A DNA stretch of 64,000 nucleotides. It comes from Tetranychus cinnabarinus. Taxonomy: Eukaryota > Arthropoda > Arachnida > Trombidiformes > Tetranychidae. Made by a program: the position numbers and the translations under genes. The stretch covers positions 15,872,001 through 15,936,000 of the forward strand of contig WHVY01000001.1 in assembly GCA_022266195.1 (NCBI GenBank), given 5' to 3'. Of this stretch, positions 23,801 through 34,743 are shown piece after piece (position 1 is the stretch's first letter; each line of letters begins with the position of its first letter). A model generated the notes under the pieces. It made no database searches, had not been told where the DNA came from, and worked only from the letters and a program-made list of their open reading frames with translations.

Positions 23801-26716
23801 AAAGAAAATTTTCCAATCATTTAGACAATCCAAATGAAACTCAATCATTTTCATGTTTCAAGATTACAACTCTTGCAGACAAAAAATGACTTCTTTTATT
23901 ACATCATTTAAACATTTTGCAACTTTCAATGTTTACCTTTACTGTTTACCTTTTGACTTGCAATCAAGTTTACTCAACAATTAACGTTAATTATATTTAC
24001 TTTGAGCAAAATTTTCTTCACTTTTCATTTCCATGGAATAATATCAAAAAAGTAACTCTTTTCTTCATGTTATCCTCTTTATTTGACCGGAAAAAGTTTG
24101 CAAATTACAATAGTAAAACTGACCGAACAAAAACAGAAAAAACATTTCCATTAATAGTAACATGAGCTTTAGAAGGCAAAAGATTCATGAAAAATTTTCA
24201 CAACAAAAATGCAAATAATTCGTTATGATATAATGCATTTACATTGACAAATTAATGATGAATCAGTCTATGAAAGGAAAAAAAGTTGTCATCAGATTAT
24301 CTCAACATTTATCAACCTTTTCTCCTTTCAGTTCCTTTCCAGTTCCTTTTCAGTTTCATTTCAGTCTTGCTAACCGATGAGCAAAAAAAAGTATGAAAAA
24401 TGTAATCAAAATTATTCATTTATTTGAAGCAAAATTTTGTCAATCCTTTTGTAACAAATGATTTATTCTGACCATTTTTAGAGTCAAATTTAGCAAATTT
24501 AATCAAACAACTTTTAATAAACTTGAAGGAAACTGGTTAAAGTGAAGAGGAAAAGAGGTTGAAAAGTGAAACAAATGGTTTGCAAGTGACTCACCAACTT
24601 GGAGACAATTAATTTTGATTAAAAGTTTAGATTGGTAAACATTATGAATGGCCAATTTTCCCTCGGACATTCACATAATGCATAATGTACTAGCAACAAA
24701 TGGAATCGCATCCAAAACACAAGAGACTAATTAGAGGTTAGAAAATGAAATGGAAAAAAGAAAACTATTTTTTCTCCTCATTTCATCCATTCTGTTCTGT
24801 TGCTGATAAAATTGAAACGAGTCATCAGAAACAATCAACTGTCGACTTTGCCATTTCATAAAAAAACACTAATATGTGTTATCACATTTTCACTCCCAGC
24901 TATCGATAGAACATTGAAATGAGGAAAAAGTTCCATTTACACATTTGCATCGATTAGGTGAAAGCACAAGAAGTGACCTTAATGTCCATTGGTTACTCTT
25001 ATTCTTACATGACTTGAATTTCTTTCAACAATTTTTTTCCTCTCCACTTGTCCTTGTGCCTCCATCCCATCATCATAATCATCTTTATCTTCATCATCTT
25101 AACCCTCTCTTGTTCACCAAGCCATTTGCTTTCCACCAAATTGAAGCATTTTTTTCCTTCTTCTTTGCTCAACCTTTTTGCATCAAACTTTTTTTCCCTT
25201 CTCCCTTTACTTGATGTTGTTTTACATTCAATTGATTGGTTACATGCATTTTGGTGCTCAGATTGAATTAGAAGCAAAAAAACAATAAACACAAAAAGTA
25301 CAAAAAATCGAGATCAATTGAACTCTCAAACCTGATTACCATTTGTGGTTGAGAGTAAAAATTTTTACATTCAATATCCAAAAGAAAAGCAATGAAAAAA
25401 AGCTCTCAGAGTCTCAATGAGTAGCAGGGTAAAAGAACGAATAAAAACAAGAAACTTTAATCGTAACTCACTCTGTATCGACTTTTAAATCGATAACATT
25501 TTTTTCTCTCTCTCTTTCACCATTTACATTTCTTGACCCTTTTTTATCCTCCTCACTCCATCACTTTTCTCTCTCTTTTCGTCTCCATTGTCATCATTTG
25601 CTGGAAAAAAGCAAAATGAGCAAAAACAGAAACAAGAAGAGCAAAAAACTCGATATCAAACATTTTGCACTTTACCATAATTTCATAACTTTATTTCCTT
25701 TTCCTTCCTCTTTCATCTCAACCAATTTTTCCTCCTCATCATCCATGTTCAACCATATTCATTTGTCTATTTTTTGTCCCTCAACCTCATCATCATGTTG
25801 ATCCATTTTTTTGCAAAATATTTTCCTCTTTTCTCGACTCAAATTGGTCCAACTATTTATCATGAAAAATGATGTTATCCATTGGGTTGCACTTGGAGTT
25901 AAACAAAAACTCAAAGGGCAACATAAAACACCTTGAAAAGAGCAGCTTGACTTTGCTTTTTCAATCATTTTTCTTCTTCTCTCAACCATTTTCCCAAACC
26001 GTTGCACATTCAAAATGATGCTCTTTGATTAGCCTTATCATGTCGCTCATCATAAAATATCCTTTGGCTGACCAAATGGCCATTTCTTTTTTATCCATTT
26101 TCTCATCTTGCTCTTTACCATTTTGTTCAACTTTTTTTTGACTCTTTTGTTTTGAACCTTTTTTACGTTGAAAATAAACATTCATCAATATCAATTAAAA
26201 TCAACACTCTTTACGTGAATGCATTTTGAAACTGATCAAGTTCATTTCTAGTTTTTACTCTTGAATCTTACAATTTCATCTCTAAATTGGTTATTTATTG
26301 TGACTCTTTGTTTCGCTAATTGGCCTTCATTCGCTTGATTATTTCATCTTGTCTTTCCTTTTTACATCATCTAATCATGTTAACTTGTTATTAGATTAAC
26401 TTATTGTATTAAAGAAACTAGATTAGACACACTAAATAAATCATTGATCTAAACAAGAGTTTAACCAAGTGATAAACACGCTTCAATTTTTGGCTTGTTG
26501 GCACATTGAAATTTTAAAATTCAATTTTCACCTTGAATGGAAACATTTTCAACAATGTTGCCTGGTAATTGCAAGACAAGAATTCAATTTCAATCCATTC
26601 AATATTAAATCAAATGTGATTTGTTGATTATTCTAGCTTTGATTTTCATGTACTTTTGCACTTTATCTGATAATATTGTTTACTAATCAATTGTATTTTT
26701 GGATATTTTTTCACAG

Positions 26717-27055
26717 TGGCTGAACCGCATATTGTTATGGAAGTTATGGATGAATATGTTGTTACTGGCAATACTGCTGTTTTCAAATGCAATATACCAA
26801 ATTTTATTAAAGACTATTTAATCATTTCAGCTTGGATTGAAGATCAAACCATGGTTGTTATTCAATCACTTTCAAATTATGTGATAAACATGCAAACACT
26901 AGGTGATAGCAGGTATCTAATGCTGCCAACGGGTGAACTTTACATTCGCCAAGTTGACAGTTCATTGAACCAACGGAGCTACAAATGCCGTGCAAGACAC
27001 AAGTTGACTGGTGAAACCTACATCAGCTCAACAGCGGGTAAACTTATTGTTTCAG
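26717..27055 (+). CDS. Dscam: Dscam-like gene, Ig2 exon (complete domain)
   Basis: The exon is bounded by tttttcacag and a GTAAAG donor, is 339 nt long and is phase 1 at both ends, so it is symmetric. It encodes a whole immunoglobulin domain with the two disulphide cysteines in VFKCN and YKCRA and a tryptophan in SAWIED. The C-terminal half (YLMLPTGELYIRQVD and RHKLTGETYISSTAGKL) matches the conserved second half of Dscam Ig2, where GELHIR and RLTGET are hallmark strings. In insects this domain is split between an alternative exon and a constant exon. Here it is one constant exon. Dscam proteins are membrane adhesion receptors used in neurite self-recognition and, in arthropods, in immunity. 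Confidence 0.85.
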
Positions 27056-27081
27056 GTAAAGTTGAATGGTTTAATGTTTTC

Positions 27082-27156
27082 ATCCCTGACCAGGGTTTGA
27101 ACCCGTAATGTTGCAACCTTTTACCCTCCTTCATACCCACTGTGCTATCAACTATA
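27082..27156 (-). repeat. tRNA-like (SINE-type) sequence
   Basis: Read on the minus strand, an A-box-like tagcacagtgg (near 27140-27150) is followed by a perfect B-box-like gggttcaaaccc (near 27092-27103). The spacing suits an RNA polymerase III promoter of a tRNA-derived element. The acceptor and anticodon stems do not pair well, so it is not a working tRNA gene. Confidence 0.5.
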
Positions 27157-27194
27157 CAATGGATTCAAAGACTATCAAACTTGATCCAATTTAT

Positions 27195-27219
27195 CCTAAC
27201 CTAATCTAACCTAGCCTAA
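27195..27219 (+). repeat. Telomere-like CCTAA pentamer run
   Basis: Five consecutive pentamers: three are exact CCTAA and the others are TCTAA and CCTAG. CCTAA is the complement of the common arthropod telomere unit TTAGG. The run is interstitial and lies 39 bases from the tRNA-like sequence. Confidence 0.5.
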
Positions 27220-28399
27220 TTTTCATTGTTATTTGATTAAATCAAGAATACAAACTATTATTGGATTGGGCAGAAATTAATGTCTGCTCAGCTAAAGAGT
27301 CAAATGTACAATCTAATATAATTGAAGTCAAACCTTTGGCTTATTATAGTGATTTGAAATTGATAAGCTCGAAACAGCCGCCTTGGCAAAGCATGCTTTT
27401 TGACTTGAGGTTATCTTTATAAGCACATCTTTTGCGTTTCTCGACAGAAAATTTGCTCGGGCCAAATTGTTGCAAAAGCTTTGATTAATTATGCATGATG
27501 AATGAACATGCATTGATAATTTGTTTGTCGAGTCAAATTGTTTGCTGTGGTTAAGGGAAGAATGAATAAAAAATTCAGCGAAAAAAAACAATCGATCCAT
27601 TCCTAGCAATAGTTACAAATTGATGCATCAAGTCTTTCATCATGTGTATACAGAGACACACATCAAACACATTATATACAATAAACATCAGCAACATTGT
27701 TTTAGCCTGAGGGAATCAAGAAAAGGTCTTTCATTTTGTTCACAATTTAACAAAAATTTGGTGCTAACTTGGCGAATAATTGCCTCATTGTCTTTATTTT
27801 GTGCAACTTTTTCTCTTCACTCCTCAGCTTGCATTCAGCCAAAGCCATGAGTTAATATTATTTGTCAGCAAAAGAGTATCGCACAAGGCACACAGCAAAG
27901 ATGAAAAAAGTTGCCCAACAAAAATATTACAGGGATGAAGTGCGTGGTTAGAAAAAAAATGGAAAAAAATTACAAATGAAATAGCATAGTTTTCCTTCTG
28001 GTGAGATGTAAAACTGGGAATAACACTTATCAAATATTAACAGAACACAAGCTGAATACCCCGAGGAAAATTTCACGGAAGAAAGAAGCAAATAAGATAA
28101 AAATGATGGCGAAAGGAGATCATGATAAGGATAAACTTATAATAATAATACATGAAATAGCAAAGCTAAAAAAGCTGATGATAATAAGAAGAGGAAAAAT
28201 ATGATAAAAAAAAGTAAAAAACATAAAAATGAACAGATAACCACAGTAATAAAAGGTTATCACTAAGTTTATATGATAAAAACTTTAAAATGCAAGTTCA
28301 TTTATCAAATTGAATCTTTATCTTTTTTGAAACTCATAAGTAGATGATGAAAAGTTAAGATGGAGAAAAGATGATAAACTGATTGCTTAGAGTAGTAAA

Positions 28400-28545
28400 A
28401 ATGGCGAGACTTAATGCTGGTAGTTAAATAGTGCAAGCTCAATACTGGGAGTTGAACACTGGGAGTTTTGGGAGTGCAATGTGAATGCTAGAAGTTCAGT
28501 GCTGGGAGTTGAATGTTTGGAGTTAAATACTGGGAGGTGATAATG
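28400..28545 (+). repeat. Degenerate ctgggagtt repeat
   Basis: The motif ctgggagtt occurs three times, with further variants (tttggagtt, ctgggaggt, gctagaagtt) in 145 bases. Its reverse complement, aactcccag-like, characterises the 58373-58920 block, so the two may belong to one simple-repeat family in opposite orientation. Confidence 0.5.
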
Positions 28546-29538
28546 ATGATGATGGATACAAAATGGTTAGTGAGTAAATTAAAAGTGAAAATATTTTTTC
28601 CACAACAAATGCAGACTTTTACGATGGAGAAAATTGAAAGATTAAAGGTTTTTCAAGAGGAATCATCTTTATCATCTTTTTTGTGTTTTTTTCTTCTTCT
28701 CTGTTCATCTTGATAAGTTTTGCTCTTTACTCAAACAAATAAGTGGGAAAAGTTTCTCCCAAGGCTTTTATTAAAGATCACTAGAGCGCTAAAGGTTTAC
28801 TGCCTCCACCCCTTTATCATCATTTTCATCACTTCAGAAAAAGCGTCTTGTTCTTTACTCTTTTTTTCATCTTCTTTGTTTTTTTCTCTATTCTCACTTT
28901 TCCCATGAGAGATGACTTTTCATGGTTACCAAATCATTTTCACATATATAACCATGCAAACAATAAGGAAAAGTCAGTTACTCTTTAGTCTTATTTTTGC
29001 ACTCTTGTATCCAAAATGAGGCTTACATGAGCTCAAATTATCAGTCACAAGAATAGGCTAAAGTATGATGAACAAGTGCAGAGGAAGAAAGGAAAAGATT
29101 TGTAGATATTGTTCTGATAATTATGATGATTATGGTGATGGATAAAAACATAAGGATAAAGATTTTTTTCCTCTCTTGGCGTCTACTTTGATAATGTCGG
29201 ATGAAATAAGGTACAAGTTGATGATGATGATGATGAGTATTCATAGTAAATAACATTGACTTTGAATCTACTTATTGGCATAATTTTATGTGTCATAATG
29301 TTGCACGTAATAATACATAATAATATGTAATACAATATTTTTTTGCCTCATCTTATTACAGAACAATTGTCGGTTCATTTTTTGCACTCTTTTTCCACAT
29401 CATCATGTTTACTCATAATGATAATCAGTTTGAATGATAATTTTTTTTCTCTCTCTGTTTCTCTCTTTTTCTCTTGATGTCGATAATGGCGATAATAATT
29501 CTTAACCATCATCATCAACATAATCGTTAACAATAAAG

Positions 29539-29850
29539 AATCTCATAATGTGATAAGTCCACGTATAAGTGATATACGATCTATTGTGTTGGCTGTTAAA
29601 GGTGATACAGTGATACTTCCCTGTGTAGCTCAAGGTTATCCTGTGCCACATTATAATTGGCTTAAGAAAGAGTCAACGGAAAGATATTTGACCACTCTTT
29701 CACCCAGTTTGATGGTTGATGAAAGGATGACCCGATTAGATGGCATTGTATTTATTCAAAATGTTAAAATTCAAGATTCTGGAATTTATGTGTGCCAAGT
29801 GAATAATACAATTGGCGAGGAAAGAGCAGAAACTAAGCTGCTTGTCCGAG
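29539..29850 (+). CDS. Dscam: Dscam-like gene, Ig3 exon (complete domain)
   Basis: Acceptor ataaag at 29538 and donor GTAAGT at 29851 give a 312-nt exon, phase 1 at both ends. The acceptor tract is weak and was chosen because it is the AG that preserves phase, so the start is less sure than the end. The domain has its cysteines in VILPCVAQGYPVPHYNW and GIYVCQVNNTIGEERAETKL, which matches the second half of Dscam Ig3 (VVNNSVGGESVET-like). The whole domain sits in one exon, where insect Dscam1 uses an alternative first half. No duplicated copies of this exon occur in either neighbouring intron. Confidence 0.85.
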
Positions 29851-32489
29851 GTAAGTTTTCACACTTTTTATCCATTAAGAATTGAGCAAAGATAGATGTC
29901 CGTTTATCAGAAATCACTACCTACTCACCTGACCCTTTCATGTGTACTCAACTATCGAAAAGATTAATTATGCGAACTCAAATATTTAAATTTCGCGACT
30001 AATGGTTGCCTAGTTGTTATTAAACTAGTTATTAAACTGCCTAACCTTGTGTAATGATTATATGCTGTGACTGTCAAAACATTCAAGGCATCAGTTATAA
30101 ATTATCGTTTCATTTTGCATTATTATTATGACAAGAAATGGTTTAAATCAGGTAATCAAGTCGACAAACAACGCATTAAAGTCGATTTGATCATCGAAAT
30201 CAAAACACTTGAAAGCGTCTTAAACGGACACTATTTTTGACTCATTATTTTATAACAAAATTGCATCAGCAAACTCGATCACATCAACACTTGAAGTTCA
30301 ACCTAGAGGTGAGCCTTTACTGCATCAAATTTATGACTCGTCAGCCTCATACTCGTCATCAAGTCACGAGTTCCAATGCTATTTATGCAAATGCTTTGCT
30401 TTGAATCCATCTCTCCATCACATTATAACTTACTGAATGGGTAAACTTTGACTTCAAGAGTATCATGAATCATTGCAAAACCACCAAATCTGATTGTCTC
30501 AATTCAACAAAATTGAACAAAACTCTTTCTCTTCTAAAAATTACCATTTTTGCAAATCGAGTCAATGATGATTTAATGACAATAACCAGTAAAATTGAAA
30601 CTTATACCAATAAAAGTGAAGCTGGAAACATGTATTCATGGTAATGATTGTAGAAAAGAATTACAAGTTTCAATATTGATTCATTTGAATAACAATGGAC
30701 TGCAGAGTAAACTTTTCTTCTTACCTTTCACACTTTCCCAAGTGACAACATGTTTGAGAATGATGGCGAAAAAATTTATTCAATCGTTAATTGAATACCA
30801 TGTTAATCATTTTCCCTTTTCACCAAACTTTTCAAACTTTCCAATTTTTTCTCTCCTCAAAACTTTTTCTCTTGCCTTTTCCTTTGCCCTTATAAATGGT
30901 CTCATTATTGGTGGAATGAATATTTTTTTGTGAGAAAATGAAAAAGAAATGAACTGAAAATGATCAACTGAATAAGAATATCTATACATCTACATTCATA
31001 GATGAATTTTTTTTCTTCGCATTATTTTTCATCATCCCAAGAATATCAAGTATTAAAAATTATTGAAGTGAAAATATTTATTTCTCCTTTTTGCTTGCTC
31101 GGAATATCTTTTCAGCTCAGCAAAGATTTTCCAAACTTGAAGGAGAAGCAAAAATTTAAGTTGAAAATAATGATAATGATTACGATTCAGTTGTTGGGTT
31201 CAAAATTGAAACCCCTTTTGCACTCTTCTTAGCCAACAATTTCACCACAAGAAGGAGAAATATTTCGATATTATTTTGATAAATTTTCTTCTATTAACAT
31301 TCTATTTAAAGAGTTATATAGAGTAAAGTTGAACCTGATGAACGAATATGTGTATCATGTGCATCTGAAAGGGAAAAGATTTGTTGGTGAAAGAATTTGA
31401 TTCTGAAGAAGAAAAAAAAAGTAGAAAGAGAAAAGTGACATTGAAAGGAGTAGAGAAGGAAAAAATTGTTACAAAATTGATAGAAAATGAGAAGAATAAG
31501 AATAAAGAGTGAAAAAAATGATCCGGAATACGAATTGTGTTTCGATTATCATGGAACAGTGCGAATGTTAAGAAGACTATTGAAGAGGCAAGAAGAAGAA
31601 GAAAAAGTATTTGAGAAAAAGCGTTATCAGGTTCACTGAAAAACTATTCATTTGCCTTCATCATAATCATGATATTTCTCACTTCTTTCCTCGTCTTCTC
31701 TTTCTTTTCCTGAATATCAATGAAACTTGGAAACAGATAAGTGATGAGAATGGAATGAAAAGAGATGGAAAAATTGTTTCGATCTTTTTTTTTGCATCGA
31801 TAAAAGAAAGGAAAAAGTAGGAGTTGAAATGAGTTGTTCAGATGATGATAATGATGATGATTATCAAAGAGTTGGAGCAGCGAGATGCAAAAAAGGGTTG
31901 AATAGCAATGATAACCTTATGGTGTCAATAACTATGAATCAATAAAATAAATAAAAAATGGCAAAACCAAATTGAATCTTAATATGAATTCAAATTTACG
32001 TCTCTTTTACCATTCAAATTTTATCTCTTTTCATTTACTTCTTTTTATTTCACTTTTACCTCTCACATCATCATTATCATCCCATCTTGTTACTAAAGTT
32101 TGAGCATTTGCAGACAAAATGTTTCATCTTTATTCATTAGAGTGAAACCAAAATTTAGACGTTTTTCATCTTTTTGTTACAATCGCATTTTCAATCATTA
32201 CTTATCATGATATTGTTTCATTTTATTTTATAATTAAACGAGATGAAAAGGAGTACTTGAAAAATATCTTTGATGAATCTGTTCAGTTGATGAAATACAC
32301 TTCATCTATTAAGCTATCGCTATTGTCTGAACTTTTCAAATAGTAATTTATTATATCAAGTTGCAAAAGCTTCAACACTCTTTTTGTTAAATGCTAGTTT
32401 TTTGCATTAATCGATGATTAGTCAAACAGCCAAGTTTTGCACATAAAAATTTGAGTCCAATATTTAAACTATTTATAATGTTAAAACTA

Positions 32490-33774
32490 TTAGGTAACCA
32501 AAAAAGTAATTTGAGTAAAAGCAGCATAGCAATAAAAGATAATAACTTTTTAACCATTGATTTTATTTAATCGAAATAGTCACCATTACAATCAATAACC
32601 TTTGACCACCTTTCCTTCAATTTTGCGATTCCGTCGACCCAGAATTCTGGCCGCCGTGAGTCGAAAAAGGCCGCAACAGCATTATGAAGGTCGCTAGCGC
32701 TATCGAATTTTTTACCCCTGAAATCATTTGACATCGATAAAAAAAGGTGGTAGTCAGAAGGAGCAAGGTCAGGGGAATAGGGTGGGTGGGGTAAAACTTC
32801 CCATTTCAATTGGGTCAGTTTTTCCTTGACCATTCTCGAAGTGTGTGGCCTAGCATTGTCATGCAGGTGAACAACTTTTGATCTGTTGACCAATGCAGGC
32901 CACTTTTTCTTCAATTCTTCATTGACTCTCATAAGTTGCTGAGCATAGAGGTTAGAGTTGACCGTTTGACCTTCATCTAACAACTCGTAGTGCACCACCC
33001 CCCTTGGGCACCACCAAATACAGAGCATAACCTTCTTTTGATGTATCGAGGGCTTAGGGGTTGATAACGATGGTTGACCTTGGTCAATCCAAGCATATTG
33101 CCTAGTCACATTGTCGTAGACAATCCATTTTTCATCACTTGTCAAGAGGCGATTCAAAAACGGGTCATTTTCCTCATGCAAAAGTAGCGAAAGGCTGATT
33201 GAAGCACGATTGATTTTTTGCTCTTCAGTGAGCTCATGTGGTGTCCATTTGTTGGCTCGATGGACCTTACCAAGCTTATGCAAGCGAACTCGAACTGTTT
33301 CTGCTGAAACGTTGAACTTCGAGGCTAATTCGTCACAAGTTACTTGTGGATTTGACTCGACTAGAGCCTTCAGGTCACTATCCGAAAATGAAATCGGTCG
33401 GCCGGACCTTGGTTTATCATCAATTGAAAAATCACCTGACCTGAATCTTTCAAACCAATTTATCACTGTTTGCAGTGTTAACACATCATCTCCGAAGACG
33501 CTGGTCACTTTTTTCAAAGTTTCATTTGGACTTGTCCCTAATTTAAATTCGTAAATCAAAACACTTCTTATAACTCTTTTATCGACGGACATTTTAAAGC
33601 ACCATATAAGACAAACCAGACTGAAATGATCTTTAAAATTGATTTCATATTGTTCAGCATAGTTAAATCTATGATAATTAATTGATTCCCACACTGATCC
33701 TATTTCTAATTGTTTTTATTGAATCATTAATTGAATCATATGCTTTTACTCAAATTACTTTTTTGGTTACCTAA
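32490..33774 (-). mobile_element. Mariner transposon, apparently complete
   Basis: The 1285-bp element has identical 34-bp terminal inverted repeats (32490-32523 and 33741-33774) beginning TTAGGTAACC, and is flanked on both sides by the TA target duplication (32488-32489 and 33775-33776). It carries one full-length transposase on the minus strand. Perfect ends and an uninterrupted frame point to recent insertion. It lies antisense within the Ig3-Ig4 intron of the Dscam-like gene. Confidence 0.95.
32567..33592 (-). CDS. Mariner transposase (DD34D), 341 aa
   Basis: The likely start is the Met at 33592 (MSVDKRVIRS), which gives the usual mariner length. An upstream in-frame Met at 33694 would add 34 residues of unlikely sequence. 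The N-terminal region (about residues 5-110) carries paired helix-turn-helix DNA-binding modules with the AT-hook-like linker GRPISF. KWTPHELT (115-122) corresponds to the mariner WVPHEL motif. The catalytic triad is D153 in TSDEKW, D245 in HLHDNARPH and D280 in YSPDLAPSDYHLF, with exactly 34 residues between the last two, the DD34D signature. No stop or frameshift is present. The enzyme cuts and pastes the element at TA sites in the nucleus. The intact frame and the matching terminal repeats suggest it could still be active. Confidence 0.93.
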   Translation of the reverse strand: MSVDKRVIRSVLIYEFKLGTSPNETLKKVTSVFGDDVLTLQTVINWFERFRSGDFSIDDKPRSGRPISFSDSDLKALVESNPQVTCDELASKFNVSAETVRVRLHKLGKVHRANKWTPHELTEEQKINRASISLSLLLHEENDPFLNRLLTSDEKWIVYDNVTRQYAWIDQGQPSLSTPKPSIHQKKVMLCIWWCPRGVVHYELLDEGQTVNSNLYAQQLMRVNEELKKKWPALVNRSKVVHLHDNARPHTSRMVKEKLTQLKWEVLPHPPYSPDLAPSDYHLFLSMSNDFRGKKFDSASDLHNAVAAFFDSRRPEFWVDGIAKLKERWSKVIDCNGDYFD

Positions 33775-34154
33775 TAGTATATTGTAACTTGCATGTAAGA
33801 AAGTATCTATTTGACCTAAGGACATTTCAGGTATTTTTAGTATTATTAAACGGCCTATTACTCGGCCTGTGAGTGACCTAGAGATTACAAATTTTTCTAT
33901 GAAAATTTCGCGAATACTTATTCGTAGTAAACAAGAAGAGAAGAGTCGAAAGGGAATGTCGAAGAGGCAGCAAATGAATGAACTCTCAAGTTTCAAAGTT
34001 TTAATTTAATTTTTGAATTGAAAACTTTACAATTTTCGTTTTTTCGAGCAAATGTTCAACTGAATAATCATCAAACTCTCTCTCTTTCCCTCTTTATCCT
34101 TTCGAAAGAATTAACAAATTTTGCAGTTTTGGAAAGAGGGAAGAGGTCGTTCAC

Positions 34155-34743
34155 AAGTAGTGTTGAAAAGTCCTACTTTAGGACAACTTGTTCGCTTTAG
34201 GACAGCTTTTTTCCACTTCATGTCCGACTCTGGGACAAGAGTAAAAACGCGTTTTTCTGAACAGTATTTTTCTAATGGAAGAGAATGAGAGAATTTTTTT
34301 ATTGAAACTATTTATTTTTCTTTTTGCTTCTATGAAAATATGAATATATGGCTACAAGATCATTTATCGGCAATTTCTTGGGCTTTTTTTGCTGCCCATT
34401 CCAAATATTGTCTCTCAAACTCTTCTTTCGGAAAACCAAAATGCTTTTCCATCCGCTTATTCATGTAGTCGCAGAACATGTCGCGATCTTTCAAGTCCTG
34501 AACCAATCCCAAGTTCGCTCGGGAAATTCTTTCAAACTCACGGCCGAGCTCTTTAGCCTCTCTGGCTTGAGTAGTTAGGGCTTCCACTTTGCCAGAAAAA
34601 GCTGTCTCAAAGTTAGCATGAAATTATAACGTCAGAGTTAAAAAGCTTACGTACGTGTGCTGTACACTGTCCCAGAGTCGGACATTAAAAAGCTGCCCTA
34701 AAGCGGACAAGTTGTCCTGAAGTAGGACCTTTTAACACTACTT
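34155..34743. mobile_element. 589-bp element with about 80-bp terminal inverted repeats
   Basis: The left end (34155-about 34236) and right end (about 34668-34743) are inverted copies with scattered mismatches. Both contain repeats of the theme taggacaacttg...taggacagc and both carry, pointing inward, ATG TCC GAC TCT GGG ACA. Between them, on the minus strand, lies a candidate spliced gene. No transposase motif is visible, so if it is mobile it is non-autonomous. A target-site duplication could not be identified. Confidence 0.75.
34360..34685 (-). CDS. Hypothetical 90-aa protein, two exons, starting in the terminal repeat
   Basis: The proposed start is ATG 34685 inside the right inverted repeat. 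Exon 1 is 34685-34655 (31 nt, MSDSGTVYST). A 53-nt intron with donor GTACGT follows, with a ctaac branch-like site and acceptor gagacag. Exon 2 is 34601-34360. The phases agree, and total coding length is 273 nt including the TGA. The protein is charged and predicted helical by composition (KELGREFERIS, FPKEEFERQYLEWAAKKAQE), with no signal peptide, membrane segment or motif I recognise. AATAAA signals lie just downstream on the minus strand. Exon 2 alone is open for about 85 codons without a usable early ATG, which is what makes the splice attractive. The donor GTACGT is not a strong consensus. The function is unknown. Confidence 0.5.

Larger units (their letters stand above)
9609..26716 (+). 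other. Candidate intron 1 of the Dscam-like gene (17.1 kb)
   Basis: AT-rich intronic sequence with frequent GAT/ATC and GAA/TTC runs. Recognisable content: hairpin at 11732-11778, broken coding-like stretches at 13085-13322 (minus) and 14813-15250 (plus), and an 18S rRNA remnant at 20668-20840. Many short open frames here consist of poly-S/F/H or K/E/R low-complexity and are not genes. An Ig1 exon is expected but not seen. Confidence 0.5.
27056..29538 (+). other. Intron between Ig2 and Ig3 exons
   Basis: The 2.5-kb intron holds a tRNA-like sequence on the minus strand (27082-27156), a telomere-like pentamer run (27195-27219), a purine-rich degenerate repeat (about 28400-28545) and GAT microsatellite (29219-29236). 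No other exon is seen. Confidence 0.7.

Noticed and set aside
25005..25292. Overlapping frames rich in H, F, S or K, E, R
   Set aside because: Simple-repeat translation without conserved residues.
33592..33694. Upstream in-frame Met extending the transposase by 34 residues
   Set aside because: The internal Met gives the normal mariner length and the extension has no mariner similarity.
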